Part shown: one piece after another, positions 49,467-62,483 of the stretch | Numbering within the stretch: position 1 is the stretch's first letter | Layout of the letters: each line of letters opens with the position of its first letter | Assembly (NCBI RefSeq): GCF_030272615.1 | Contig: NC_081409.1 | Span: 873,264,626-873,328,625, forward strand | Direction: 5' to 3' | Origin: Cryptomeria japonica | Taxonomy: Eukaryota; Streptophyta; Pinopsida; Cupressales; Cupressaceae | DNA: 64,000 bases | Translations under genes and position numbers: made by a program | Notes under the pieces: generated by a model | Told to the model about the DNA's origin: nothing | Seen by the model: only the letters and a program-made list of their open reading frames with translations | The model's database searches: none

Positions 49467-49964
49467 TTGTCTTTAATTCTTTGAACACAAGCAATAGGAG
49501 GGGTCCATCTTTTGTCTTGCTTGTTACACTGTAGCAATAATCACCTTCCATCAACTTAAAAGCCATTCACACTCGTAAATGTCCTTCTAACTTACCACCC
49601 GTAGTCATAAATGATATCAAATACTTCCACAATGGAGAGTGTGGAAAGGTATTTATGAAATGGCGAGGTGGCATGCATTCCCATGCGATTCATTCGTTGA
49701 ATTGGTAGTCCATATATCCTCCATCATTTTGACTATTGATTTGGTAATTGTAAAATTTTCTAACCTGTACAGTATGGATCTAGCAAGAAGAGGAGCAAAA
49801 CTTGCAGAAGAAAAAATAGAAGAACAAATGAAATCAATTGAACTATTTTCATTATTGCAAATCTGTATGATTACAAATGATATATAGATCACAGAAGCAG
49901 AAATTGTGCATGAGATGCATGAAATTTCTGAAGATGTAGATCAGTTAAACTGAAATAACGAGGT

Positions 49965-51037
49965 TACCCTTTTTTATATTGACTACGGATAATATAGTTG
50001 GATATTGTTTATGTTCTAAATTGAATATGGAGTTCTAATATTTAACACCATTAATTAGTTCATATATATTTAATGCTTTCAAAAATCAAATGGTTCAAAC
50101 TAATAATGTAGTTGTAAATAATCTTAAAGTGATATGTGATGATACCACCTTTGAAAAACTCGTAGAATTTGTTCCCATTTTTTCCACAAGGTAAGAGTTA
50201 CAAAACATCCATGATAGGTGTTCTTTTTGTTCCTAAGCAAATATTTAATAGTTTGAGGTACTATTCATTGTTACAAAACAAGTTTTGCTTGTGGGTTTAT
50301 GTATTTTCTATGAGCTAATATGATTAACACTTTATTAATGTTTTGTTTGCAATTATTTCCTTGAATACGAGCATTTTCCTCTAAACTGACTAGATCAAGG
50401 GTTTCCAAGCTTATCAAAAGACATTTTCTATGTGATGTATCTATTTTATTGCTTTTGTTCAAATAACAGATTTAAATATTCTTTGAATAAGATATAGGGG
50501 AATGTTTATTGTGTTAAGGGCTCCTTAAGTAGAGTTGTAGATTATACCCTTTTTTGGACATAACATTCTATAAAAATTGTATCTTTATCAATCCTCTAAA
50601 TAAGAAGTTTTTCTCTGAGATGAAGGTAGTTGCATTTTCTATTTGACTTTTTTACCCTCAATAGACATTGATATGAGATCACTTCTTGGTAAAAAGCCTA
50701 GATTCTCAAAAGTTTAAAATTAAAATAATATTTAATTATCTGTGAATGTGTTCAAGTTCTTCCATGTTCTCAAGGTGTTGAATAGGAAAAGTTATTAAGG
50801 ATCTAACTAGTTTGAAGTAAAATCATTTAGGCCTCAATATGAGTGTGAGAACATTTTTAAAAATATCCTAATAAGGGTTACCTTTGCTAGCTTTAGAAAA
50901 TACTAAAGTGAAAAGGAGAAAAGGCCATTATGTCCTATTTATTGGCCACTTAGCTAAGAGTCTCAAAGATCAGAGGTAGCCTCTTTATAGAGAAAATGAA
51001 GCAATCAGTTGGGCATATCAATAGATTAGATATAGGA
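49965..51037. other. AT-rich intergenic, no gene recognised
   Basis: Short frames only, none with a recognisable domain. Confidence 0.6.
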
Positions 51038-51881
51038 TATCAAATGAAATACACACACATGAGCATGAATAAACATATGATATATAATAATAGAAATAAG
51101 CATGATAATTGAAATGGTAATAAATATGATGGATAGATGTAATTAGCTCTAGAATCAATTTAATTGTGATGAATTGATTTGGAACCAAAATTCAATGTTC
51201 TTGGTACTATAAGTGGATCCTCTGTATTTACGTCTCATCTCAAATTCAACATAAGACCCATGTCCTTTTCTAAATTGAGTTCACATTTGTAGATCATATT
51301 CCAGTCCATGAATCTATTCTTTGATCTATGGATTTGAATTATAAATAGGGATACACTTTGGTTTCTTGATTAATTAGTTTTGTCAATGCTTGCATTTATC
51401 TAAGGACTAGTAGCATTTAAAATATATTCAAAGGGTTTCTAGATTCTTCTCCAAAGTTAACCATTAGAAAATATTGGTTTTATAGTCATGGAAAGGATCA
51501 GTAGGTAACAAGAAATCATGCAAATGCTTAGAGGAATATTTATACTAAATGTTATTCTTTTAGTGCACCAAATTGAATGGATCTAATAATTTCGCCTTTG
51601 GTTCAAAAATTATCTAGGATGAGAAAGTATATTCTTAGGTATAAGAGGATGTGAAATGAATGTGATTGAATGTCTTTAAATATAGATAACAATACATCAT
51701 TCAAAAAAATATTTGTTATACTCACAATAGCTCTAATGAAATTATAAGAGTTATCAATTTTGATTTTGAATTCAAAAATCCATTAATTGAAATCATGGAC
51801 TTGGTATTTGTCTTGTGACTATAGGAATGATCTGTGATAGAAAAGTAGTGAAATCAATGTAGATATAAATGTCTAATCATT
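51038..51881 (+). repeat. Unnamed dispersed repeat, copy 1
   Basis: Colinear with 53134-53961 over ~840 bp, beginning gatatcaaatgaaat and ending gatataaatgtct. Substitutions and small indels are frequent (estimated 15-20%). No ORF, PBS or poly(A) was identified. Confidence 0.8.
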
Positions 51882-53133
51882 TTAAATCAAATTCCATCAA
51901 CTTCATTTTAATTTTTAAATATAATATTTTTGTTGGACTTCTAACATCAAAACAATAAATAAAAATGTCGAGTTTAAATTTTATTAGTTTTTTTAATAGA
52001 AAATAATATTTTTTTATGTTAAATAAAAAATTATTTTTTAAATTAATAATTTTTTTTTAATAATATTATCTATTTTGAATCTATTTTTAAATTCAGAAGT
52101 CTTTTTTAATCATATATAAGAAAATATGAATGAATTCTTAAAGAACACCATTTCTACAAAATGAAATGTTAAGAAGTCATTATTATATAGTACTATTTTG
52201 CAATTCTATACAAATTATAATTTTTATTTTTATTTATTTAAATGATTTAAGTTTGAATAGAGGAAGAGAGGTAGGAAACATATGAGAACTTATCTTTTTA
52301 GTCATTCACATTTGCATTCTTACACATGAACAATAAAGAAGTGAACATCTCAAAGTATTTAGTGTAATGTTTAAGATTTTTCCGAAGACATTAACATATA
52401 ACAACCATAAGAACTAAATTTTCTTGTCAAATTCCACACTTCACATGCCCAAGGTGTCATGAGATATCTTAAGTAATGCATGACATAATCACTTGCTCAT
52501 CATGCAAAGTGGCACAAATAGAAGATTTTTCATACCTTGAGGGACAAGTTACCATAATGACAAAATGAGAAGATGAAGCGTCCTCCAAAATGAAAATCAA
52601 ACATGATTCCATGCTCCATTATCTTACAAATAGGATGACAATGTGAGGGAAAAATGTTTAACAACATATTACTAGATGACACAAATTGGCATTTGAATGC
52701 TTATGAATGCCTACATAAAAGGTAAGTAATTTGTGAGCTAGAAGCCCTCAAGAAAAAAAATCATTGACTATTTAATTTCACATTAAGATATGCACCCTAA
52801 CATGAATGACATTTATGAATTATAAAATACAACGCCTTTTAGCAAAGTGACATGATACGAATGCTAACTAGATAAAGAAATAACTTCGATTTCAATATTT
52901 TTTTATAAAAAAATGCAAAGAACTGATTTTCGAAAAGGGTCTTGAGAAAAACATAGAATAACATGCAATAATGCATATTTTGTATTTCAATGCACCTAAA
53001 GGACATCTATGCATTTTTTATATGCCAATGCACTTGTATAATAGCCTTGTGCTATGATATTAGAAAAGAATTTTCTAGAACTAACTTAGAAATTAAAAAA
53101 TATAAAGATAATAGAACAAAATAATATGTATAC
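51882..53133. other. AT-rich spacer between dispersed repeats
   Basis: No frame, repeat or motif recognised. Long T and A runs lie near 51985-52065. Confidence 0.55.
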
Positions 53134-53961
53134 GATATCAAATGAAATGCACGCACATGGGCATGAAAAAATATAGGTTATATAATAATAGATGTAGGCA
53201 TGATAATTGAAATGATTCTAAATATGATGGATAGACGTAATTAGCTCTAGACTCAATATAAGTGCAATGAATTGATGTGGAAACAAAATTCAAAGTTCTT
53301 GGTACTATAAGTAGATCCTCTTTGTTTACATTACATCTCAAATTCAACATAAGATCCATGTCCTTTTCTAAATTGAGTTTACATTTGTAGATCATATTTG
53401 TGTCCATGAATCTATTCTTTGATCCATAAATAGGGATACACTTTGGCTTCTTTATTAATTGGTTTTACCAATCCTTGTATTGATCTAAGGATTGGTGTCA
53501 TTTAAAATATATTTAGGTGGTTTCTAGGTTGTTCTCCAACATTAACAATTGGAAAATACTGGTTTTATAGTCATGAAAAGGATCGGTAGGTAAAAAGAAA
53601 TCATGCAAATGTCTTAGATGAATATGTTAAGTAAATATTATTTTTTTAGTGCAATGGATTGAAAGGCTCTAATAATTTCTCATTGGGTTCTAAAATTATG
53701 TAGGGTGAAGAAGGTTATTCTTAGATATAAGAGGATGTGAAATGATTGCAATCAAATGCCTTTAAATATAAATACATGGAAATACATAATTCAAATATGC
53801 TCTCAATAATTCTAATGAAATAGTAAGAGTTCATCAATTATTAATTTGAATTTAAGAATTCATGACTTGAATTCATGGACTTGATATCAGACCTATGACT
53901 ATAAGAATCATATATTGTTAGAAAAGTAGTGGAATCTATTAGATATAAATGTCTACTCATT
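53134..53961 (+). repeat. Unnamed dispersed repeat, copy 2
   Basis: Second copy of the 51038 repeat in the same orientation. An 89-codon minus frame (53138-53407) is not maintained in copy 1 and is not taken as coding. Confidence 0.8.
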
Positions 53962-54186
53962 GAGAATGCAATAAATGTATTATGTATGAGCATGTATACA
54001 AAAATGGATTAAGTGTAAATAAATGTATGTACATGCATATGAATGAGATAGGTAAAGGCTGAGAGATTAAGACCAAATTCACACAAGATTACATTATTGA
54101 TCAATATGTACAATTACTTTAATCTATTCTCTCAAAATGAATACAAAAATAAATGAAAATTAACATGACTATGCAAATTTCACGAA

Positions 54187-55862
54187 TTTTTTTTTTTGAT
54201 CAGTAAAAGACCAAAGCCATAAAATTTTATTATTATTTAAAACCTAATACAAACACGCTCACTAGGAGCACCGGCAGGAAAGAGCCGGATAGAGAAAACC
54301 TCTAATCTTGCCCCAAAAGATTGAAAATAATAAGTAGAATTTGATAAAATACACGGCTTAACTATAAGCCTAATACAAATAACATGTAACAATATCCACA
54401 GGTCTGCACGTGCTTAGCCTCAGGAAAATACAAAAAGTGAGGGCCATGTTTTGAAATCTGCGAGTTTGTTCCTCAAGGCTTCGCCCATCCATAGAGTAAG
54501 AATTTGTCCAACCCAATGGCTATCTACTTTGAATGACCCGTGTGTATTCCTTCATAGTAATAATCACAAAAAACCGCCAACTTTCTGGAACTACAGTTAG
54601 ACGTTAGCATTTAAAGATAAGAAAGCACCTTTATTTCTACAAGCTAACAATATTAGCAAAGCAATTTCATGCACATATCTTAAAAAAGAGACCCAAAACA
54701 AATCTTATGCCGGATTGATGCTCATATCCTTTGTTAGGAAATTTTTTACCCAGGTATAATTTTTGAAACCCAAATAACAAGAGGAGACCCAAAGCCAAAC
54801 CAACCAAAATATTGCATGAAACAGAAAACCATAATGTAATATTAATGCTAAAAGCGAATATCAAACTTTAACCAAAATGTCCATAATTAACCATATAATC
54901 ATTTTCTTATCAGTCAGCAAAATATAATTGCTAATAATTAAGTCTTGAAATAAGGTCTTAAAGTTTCATAAAAACCCTTCGTCTATGTAACCATAATAGA
55001 AGGCCACCACATAATCCCCTACTAATGTTGCAAAAATTCAGGGGTACCCAAAAAAACTGAAACTGACGAAACAAAGGATAAACTAACCCTTATTCCTTTA
55101 GGCTCCTATCAACAAAAATACAGTCCTCATGTGAGGGATAAGGTTTTGCAGATGAGCTCGATGAGATGGTCTCCATCCTATCTTTCTAAGACCTTCTTTT
55201 AACCTGAGAGGAAGATTTATCAGTCAAATGAGACGCCTTGATGATTACAGGAGGAAGAACCTAAAATCTTTCAATATCCATCATAGGGAAGTCTGATGGA
55301 GGCAAAAAGCCTTCCTCGGTAATATATTCGAACCACCATTTTGTGCCCTGAGTTGTCTTCAAATGAAGCCATTTCTTAAGAAATGAAATGCTTCTTGCAA
55401 TGGTCAGTTTCCTCACTTCAAATGAGGAGATATCTTTGATGACCAAGATAGGGCACATTACGACATTCCTAGCCTAATTCCTCTCACCTAGCTCAACATA
55501 ATCTTTAGGGTAAAGAATCATCAGATTCTCATTAACATTATGAACTGTAACCTCTAAACCTATCAACAAATTCTCTTTAAAGACCACCTGATAGAGAAGA
55601 ATTGCTTCATTTTTGGGTATGCCCACTACAAGTAAGATGGCAACAAATGTAGCATGAATGCCATAGTTAACCTTGAACCCGAATTCATAATTCAAATGCT
55701 CCTCCCCATAATCATAGAAACAACCCTCAAATAAATATCATCAAGATCATTTAAAATCCTTCTCCATCGTTCTTGTTTGATCTAGCCCTTGAAGGCCATC
55801 AGCCTACTTTCATCCATGGAAAGCATAAGAATAGAAGACTCCATTTTTAAAATTTTGACTCA
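54187..55862 (-). mobile_element. Decayed retroelement-like unit with terminal poly(A), minus strand
   Basis: On the minus strand it ends cttttactgatc followed by a run of A (54187-54198 as T), the tail typical of LINE/SINE-type retrotransposition products. Preceding it are ~1 kb of non-coding sequence and the decayed ORF annotated below. No reverse transcriptase was seen. Boundaries and class are inferred. Confidence 0.35.
55261..55844 (-). pseudogene. Decayed ORF of the same unrecognised protein family as 33.9 kb
   Basis: It starts MESSILMLSMDESRLMAFKG, then a TAG. RWRRILNDLDDIYLRVVSMI follows, with a frameshift around IMG, then LNYEFGFKVNYGIHATFVAI and EAILLYQVVFKENLLIGLEV to YPKDYVELGERN. 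After a stop come VVMCPILVIKDISSFEVRKL, GTKWWFEYITEEGFLPPSDF and another stop at 55261. I do not recognise the family. The part around KVN...FVA matches the relics at 33902 and 49146. At least three stops and one frameshift make it non-functional. Confidence 0.5.
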
Positions 55863-55950
55863 ATAATAATGCTCAGCCGAGCCCAATTGAACTATAAAGA
55901 AAACCGAGAAGGCTCTCGGAATGGTTGGCATTATGGATGAATTGATTATG

Positions 55951-56642
55951 TGTTGTATTGATGTTTTGTCATTGATGTCAACACTAGTTGTTATGGTTGG
56001 TTACCGACAGATAGGTTTTGGTTACCGGCAAACAGGTTTTGGTTACCGGTAGAAGATCTAGTGTTGCCTGTAGAAGAGACTATTTGTTGGACACTTCCAA
56101 CATATTTCGATCAATGGAGTATGTTTGATTTTATGTGTTACATGCTTATGGAGCATGTTTTGGTCAATTGGTATTGACTTCGCAATCATATGCTATCATA
56201 CACTCTTGTAAACCCATATCGGGATTGGTTTAAGGTTTAATCGACAGAGCTTTCACTGAAGAATATTTGACAGGATGCACAAGTGGTGTTGGTGTAGCTT
56301 CTAGATGGATTTCAGGATGCTGAAGATGTTCTTTGATCATGCTTCAACTGAGTGAAGACATTGCTTTGGCATGGTGGACCCAAAATAGGTTCGGTACCTA
56401 TCTAGGTTATGGACCAGAATCATGTTAACATGTACTCTACACGTTACCAAGATGTTTCGGGATGTTCTATGGATTGGTTATTGTTGGTTTTGTCTTAAGA
56501 CAACATGGCATATCATTGTAATATGGATTTATGTAATGATCTTATTGTAATATCTTTTAGGTGGGCGACCTACTTGGTTTAGGCCTTACGGTTAGTATAA
56601 AATGATGTAAGATCTCATTGTAGATCATGGGGAATATGTGTG
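55951..56642 (+). mobile_element. Older LTR-like sequence, left part, split by the Copia at 56643
   Basis: It starts tgttgtattgatgttttgtc and attgatgtcaa, resembling the LTR start of the inserted Copia (tgttggcatatgatgaagca, then ttgtcattgatgtcaa) but in the opposite orientation. It contains repeated ggttaccgg and ggttttggttacc phrases and a TATA-like gtataaaatg near 56596. It resumes at 63918. Confidence 0.45.
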
Positions 56643-58079
56643 TGATGAATAATGATGAACAACAAATACCCTAACTGGTACTAAGAGGGGGGGGGGGGGG
56701 GTGAATCAGTACATACAAAACCTTCTCCACAACTTATCAAGTTAAAACAATGCCAATCGGTTGTCTTCATTACTGAACTTAACCATGGCAATACTGGTTA
56801 AAAACAGTAAGACTATAGACAACTTAAATTGGTAAAACTGAATACTTCAAATATCAGTCAATACTTGATAATTACTTCACCCATAAATATATGCATGTGG
56901 TGTATCAATAATATCATAACCATTAGCTATGCATGCATAATCACCTAAGCAAAGAATACTTAATCATCACATGAAAAATGCACAACTCATGACACACATA
57001 TTTTTCACGTGGAAAACCAAATGGGAAAAACCATGGTGGGGATGAATACCCACAAGCTTGTTTTGAACTCTTTTGAAGCTCGCTCTGTTAGGAGCCTAGT
57101 TTGGTTAAAAGCTTTACAATAAGGTTCTGCTAGGAACCGATCTTGTTAATGATCACCCGGTTAAGGGATGGCTATATACCCTATTAAAGGTTGAAACCCT
57201 ATTAGAGGTTACCTCTCTAGAGGATTTAAAGAACTCAATGAACTTGAATCACCTAGTTAGAGGATTTATAGTAAGCTTGTTAAAGCTACCCAACAAAGGG
57301 ATTTTCCTTGTGTTGAAATGATTAGAAGACAATAGGTAAAACTCTAATCTGATAACAACACTAAATGCTAAGACATGTCCTTTTCAGTTCCTCTACTCTG
57401 CAATCACACTCTGCAGTTTTCACTCACTGGTCTGGCAAGTATCTCATCACTCGAATACACACACAACTTTTTCCAACCAAAAAACAATATCAAAACTCAT
57501 CGACCTTATAGACAAGAATTAGGTTGGTAACATAAACCCTAAACCCTAAGTATTTGAGGTTTACAATTACAAGTGGTCCAATTCAGACTATCCAAACACT
57601 TTACATAGAGTGAAACAATCTCAAATAGATCACAAGTCATTCTGCATCGTCCATTCTTCACCGCACATAGAAATCAGTAACCCATCACGCTTTCTTCTCA
57701 TACCGCTAAGAAGAATGTTCATTCCTGAGGTAGACATTTAATGTAGTTGATCTTCACATGCAAGATCCTCAAGGAAATCCTTCACGTGCACAAAACTGAC
57801 ATGGCATTTCGATCTCATCCTTATTCCTTAGCTAACTCATCACAGAATATCAATGGTTTCATTGCACAAGCTAGATTGCCAAACTAGAAACCCTAGAGCT
57901 CAGACTACCAACTGGTAGTCACATTTAGTGAAACCTTGACACCGGTTCACTACATCTCTTCATACTGGTTGACCTATACCTCTTCTAATCTTCATACCGA
58001 TTCATATCGGTGTACCTACTTGAGCACATATTGACATCAATGACAACATACTTTGTCACTGCTTCATCATATGCCAACA
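56643..58079 (-). repeat. 3' LTR of the minus-strand Copia
   Basis: 1437 bp. It contains several accggt/aactggt motifs and a long G run (56686-56701) that is much shorter in the other LTR (near 62528), so homopolymer slippage contributes to the length difference. Confidence 0.92.
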
Positions 58080-58095
58080 ATCTCCCCGTTTGGCA
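58080..58095 (-). promoter_or_regulatory. Polypurine tract of the minus-strand Copia
   Basis: Reads aaacggggagat on the minus strand immediately before TGTTGGCATATG. Confidence 0.75.
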
Positions 58096-58338
58096 TTGAT
58101 GGCAATACTCAGTGTATCATTACAACTAAAAACATCATAGACCAATGCATCTAAAATATATTCATCAGATATCTTCTCCCCTATCATATATCTTCTCCCG
58201 CTTTGACAACAATGCCAAAGTGGAGGCACAAGCTTCCAAACTCCACTATGTTGCTCCCCCTATGGAGTAGCATCCTTCAACACATCAATCCTGAAATATT
58301 TGTCACTATAATACCTGACGGATGTGGAGCACACGTCT

Positions 58339-61300
58339 TTAGTTTACTTCATGAAGGGGCAAAACCCCTAATTCACCTCTCAAATAGGTAAATGTAGTCT
58401 TTGGTAAGGGCTTAGTGAATATGTCTGCTAGCTGCTCCTTATTAGAAACATGTTGTAATACGACCTCTCTGTTTTGAACCTTCTCTCTCAAGAAATGATA
58501 CTTGAGCTCAATGTGCTTAGTTCTAGCATGCAATATCAGATTCTTGGAAATATTGATTGCACTAGTATTATCATAGAAAATACTCACTGGTTCAGATATA
58601 GGTACTTTGAAGCCATTTAGTACATGATTCATCCAGATTGCCTGAGTTCAGTTCATAAATGCTGCCACATATTCTGCTTCAGCTATAGACTGAGAAATAC
58701 AACTCTACTTCTTGCTTTTCCAGGAGACTAATCTTCTACCAAGGAAGAATGCTCCATCGGTTGTGCTCTTCTGGTCATCCACATTACCTGCCCAATCTAC
58801 ATCAATAAACACTTTGAGATTAAAATCACCATTGTATGGATACCAAAATCCATAATCAATCGTCCCTTTTAGGTATCTAAGAATCCTCTTGACCACTACC
58901 AAGTGAGATTCTCTTGGACTCTTCTGAAAATGAGTTACTATGCCCACTGCATGAGCAATATTTGGTTTGTTGTGCACCACATAGTGCATCCTACCAATCA
59001 TTGACCGGTACTCCTCATTCACCAACACTAAATCATCTTCCTTAGTCAATTTACAGCCGGTCACCATCAGTGTACCAACTAGTTTGCTCTCCTCCATGCC
59101 AAAGGTCTTCAATACCTCTTTGACATACTTGGACTGGGTAATACAAATACCATCTTTCATTTGCTGAATCTGTAAACCAATGAAGAACTTTGTCTCTCCA
59201 ATCGGAGACATCTCAAACTCTTTCTTCATTTCATCATCTCCTCTAAAGATTATGTCATCTACAAATACTTCACAGATCAGAATCTGATAACCTTCAGATT
59301 TCACGTATATGTTACTATCCTCACTTGTTCTCTGAAATCCTATTTTCACAAGATGAGAGTGTAACGTTCATACCATGCCCTTGGTGCTTGTTTCAATTTA
59401 TATAGGGCTTTGTGTAATCTACACACCATGTTACTATCTTTTGATAAGGCAAACCCATCTGGTTGCTCAATATACACTTTCTCTTCTAAGATTCCATTCA
59501 AGAACACAAACTTCACATCCATCTGGTATACCTTAAATCCCTTGAATGTTGCAAATGCAAGTAGCATTCAGAAACCTTCCAGTCTAGACACAGGAGAAAC
59601 GGTTTCTCCATAGTCTTCTCCCTCTTCCTGGGCATATCCCTTGCATACAAGTCTTGCCTTGTTCCTTACAGTCATGCCTTCTTCATTTAGCTTATTCCTA
59701 AAGACCCATTTGGTACCTATGACTTTCTTGTGTTCGGGTCTGGGTACCAAAGACCATGTTGTGTTATTTTCTATATGGTCTAGCTCCTCTTCAATTGCCT
59801 GAATCTAGTCTTCATCTATAAGTGCCTCTCTAGTGGTCTTAGGCTCAAATTAAGAAATCATGCAAGATTTCTATTTCACCTTTCTTCTTGTGAGTATACC
59901 TACATATTTATCTCCTATGATCTACTTCGGATCATGATGTAGTTTCACATATCTAGGTATGGCTCTAGCTAGTTCTGCTTGCTTTTCCTCTTCTTCTTCA
60001 TCTCCATCTTCTTCTTCACCTACTATAGCTTCTACCAGTACAGGAGCACTGAGGTCTTTGCTTGTTTCTTTCTTAACTGGTTCCTAGAAGGCTACACCCA
60101 GTTCATCTTCCACTTTCTCGCTGCAGGTTTCCTTAGGTTCCTCAGGGGATTTGTCAACCCAGACATTGATACTCTCAACAATTTTTTTTGTTCTATTGTT
60201 GTAGCACTTGAGAGCTTTTCTCTTAGTGGAATATCCAAGAAATATTCCTTCATCACATTTAGCATCAAACTTTCTTAGATGCTCACCTCTCTTTATGTAA
60301 GACTTACTGCCAAATACTTTAAAATAATTCATAATGGGAGTCTTTTCGGTCCAATACTCATAAAGGGTTTTATCTTTACCTTTCTTGATGAGTACCTGAT
60401 TCATAGTATAGACTACAGTGCTCACCATTTCTCTCCAAAAAGTGTGAGCAACCTTTCCTTGGATCAACATAGTTCTAGCCGCTTCAACTACAGTCTTGTT
60501 ATTCCTTTCTGCTATGTCATTTTATTGTGGTGTCCTTGGGGTAGACAACTACCTCTTGATAGCGTTCTCTTCACAGTACTTGTTGAATTCATCAGAAGTG
60601 AATTCACCTCCTTGATCAGTTCTAAGACACTTTATCTTTTGATCACTTTCCTTCTCTACTAATGCTCTAAATGCTTTGAACTTTCTAAACACCTCAGACT
60701 TGTCTTTCAAGAATGTGACCCACATCATTCTTGAGCAGTCATCGGTAAGAATCATGAAATACTGATCTCCCTGAATACTTCTAGTTTTCATTGGACTAGA
60801 CAAATCGGTATGCACAAGATCAAGTAAGTTCTTTGCTGAAAAAGACTTACCTTTGAATGTTGAGGAAGACATCTTCCTAGGTTGACATTCTCTGCATAAA
60901 GCATTCTCTGGTTTGTTCAACAAAGACAATCCTCTTACTACCTTGATCTTACTAGCCTTTACAATATTATCAAATTTCATATGACAAAGTCTCCTATGCC
61001 ATATCCAATTGTCATCAAACTTCTCCATCAGACACCGGCTAATCTTGACATTCAGCTGAAACAAGTTACCTCTGGTCTACTTACTAGTGGCAATAAGTTC
61101 ACCATTCTTTCCAATTATATTGCAGACTCCACCTTTGAACTCCAGAATGAGTCCTTTATTATTTAGCTGAGAAACACTCAATAGGTTATGCTTAAGACCT
61201 TGTACCCAGTAGACATCATCCACACTGCTCTTTCCATTCAATGAGATGGATCCTTTTCCTTTTACCAAGCCTGGTGCATCGTTGCCAAATCTGACAACAC

Positions 61301-62412
61301 CTCCATCATATTCTTCTAGAGACATAAACTTTCCTCGGTCACTAGTCACGTGGTGAGAACAACCACTATCAATAATCCACTCATTAGAGTTGTCAATGCG
61401 AGAGACAAGTCCTTTCTTGTCAGATACTTCTTCCTTTACAACTACAAACACTATGTCCTCATTCTCTTCATCCTCAGATTATTCATCAGTAACACCTTCA
61501 TCCACTGCAACAAGACAATTTCTTCTATTTCCTCCTTTATACTTTCTAAACCTCTCCGGTTTATCCTTATTGTCATTGTTAAGACAGTTAACAACTATAT
61601 GTCCTATCTTATTGCAGGAAAAACATTTTAAAGGAAGCTTACCTCTATATTTTCTAGTGCCTTTTGGAAGTCTCTTGGCAAGAAGAGCTTCAAATTCCAT
61701 CAGAATCTCTTCATCATCCATATCTCTACATTGCCTGGATTCATAACTAGTACTTACTTCTTTTCCTTTTCTGGTTGATACAGCAAACGCTCTAAAGGTT
61801 GACTCAATCTTTTGAACACTACCATCATAGCTATTCAACTCATATGTAGTCAACTTTACAATGATAGAGTCTAATGATACCTTGGTTTTGTCAATAGACC
61901 TTAGCTCCTGAATAGTAGCAACTGTGATTGCATAGACTGATAACAATGATCTCAAAACTTTACTGACAATAGTGGCATCTTCAATTGTTCCACCAGTGCT
62001 CTTGATATCTCCAACCATAGTCTTGATCCTTATGCCATATTGCTGAATGGTTTCACCTCCAACTATCCTCATGTCTTCAAATTTTCCTCTAAGGCTCTCT
62101 TTCTTAGCTTGCTTGACATTCTCATCACCACCATAAATAGTTTCCAATGTGTCCTATATCCTTAGGAGTGTCCTTATCTTGTACATCAATGAACTCAATA
62201 TTGGACAAACTGCTAATAAGGGCATCCATGACTTGCTCATTTTCTTGAATCTCTCTTTTGTAATCATCAGTTAGAGTGCCAGTGAGGATTCCATAGACAT
62301 TCTCAACATATCTTTTGTGTTGAGCATCCAAAATCTTGATATAGAACTTCATTTTTTCCTTCCATATTCTGAAGTTATCTCTATTGAACTTATGACCTTC
62401 CCTCTTCATCAT
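58339..62412 (-). pseudogene. Copia gag-pol polyprotein, many stops and two frameshifts
   Basis: Gag starts at 62412 (MMKREGHKFNRDNFRIW). A frameshift near 62150 falls between TPKDI and LETIYGG-type sequence. The zinc knuckle is CFSCNKIGHIVVNC. The protease motif is IIDSGCSHHVTSD (61.4 kb). GAG-pre-integrase HRRLCHMKF is followed by integrase with LVHTDL, RTDQGGEF and AERNNKTV. RT has YQMDVKFVFLNG and FVDDIIF, with a second frameshift near 59350 (AWYERYTLIL, then KIGFQRTSED). RNase H has FIDVDWAG and NTSAINISKN, with the end at 58339. In-frame stops include those near 61480, 61078, 60549, 60517, 60084, 59873, 59568 and 58706. Several are simple C-to-T products of Gln or Arg codons. Apart from the lesions the catalytic motifs are still readable. 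Confidence 0.92.
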
Positions 62413-62469
62413 TAAGGCAAGATCTTTTACCTCAAGCGGTTAAGCTTATATCACCAAGGACCTAGAGTA

Positions 62470-62481
62470 GCTCTGATACCA
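62470..62481 (-). promoter_or_regulatory. Primer binding site, initiator tRNA-Met
   Basis: TGGTATCAGAGC on the minus strand, two bases after the 5' LTR end. Confidence 0.95.
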
Positions 62482-62483
62482 AT

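Larger units (their letters stand above)
34802..49964 (+). repeat. Segmental tandem duplication, copy B (with nested Copia)
   Basis: Colinear with copy A except for the nested Copia element (36265-42278) and a deletion near 48940, where ~1.3 kb of copy A is replaced by 21 bp (cctcacccaaa...catcacct, 48940-48960). It begins inside the 3' LTR of the gag-only Copia, so that LTR is truncated here. Confidence 0.9.

Noticed and set aside
53138-53407. 89-codon minus-strand frame in the dispersed repeat
   Set aside because: Not maintained in the 51-kb copy.
60279-60662. 127-codon plus-strand frame
   Set aside because: Shadow of the minus-strand Copia integrase region.
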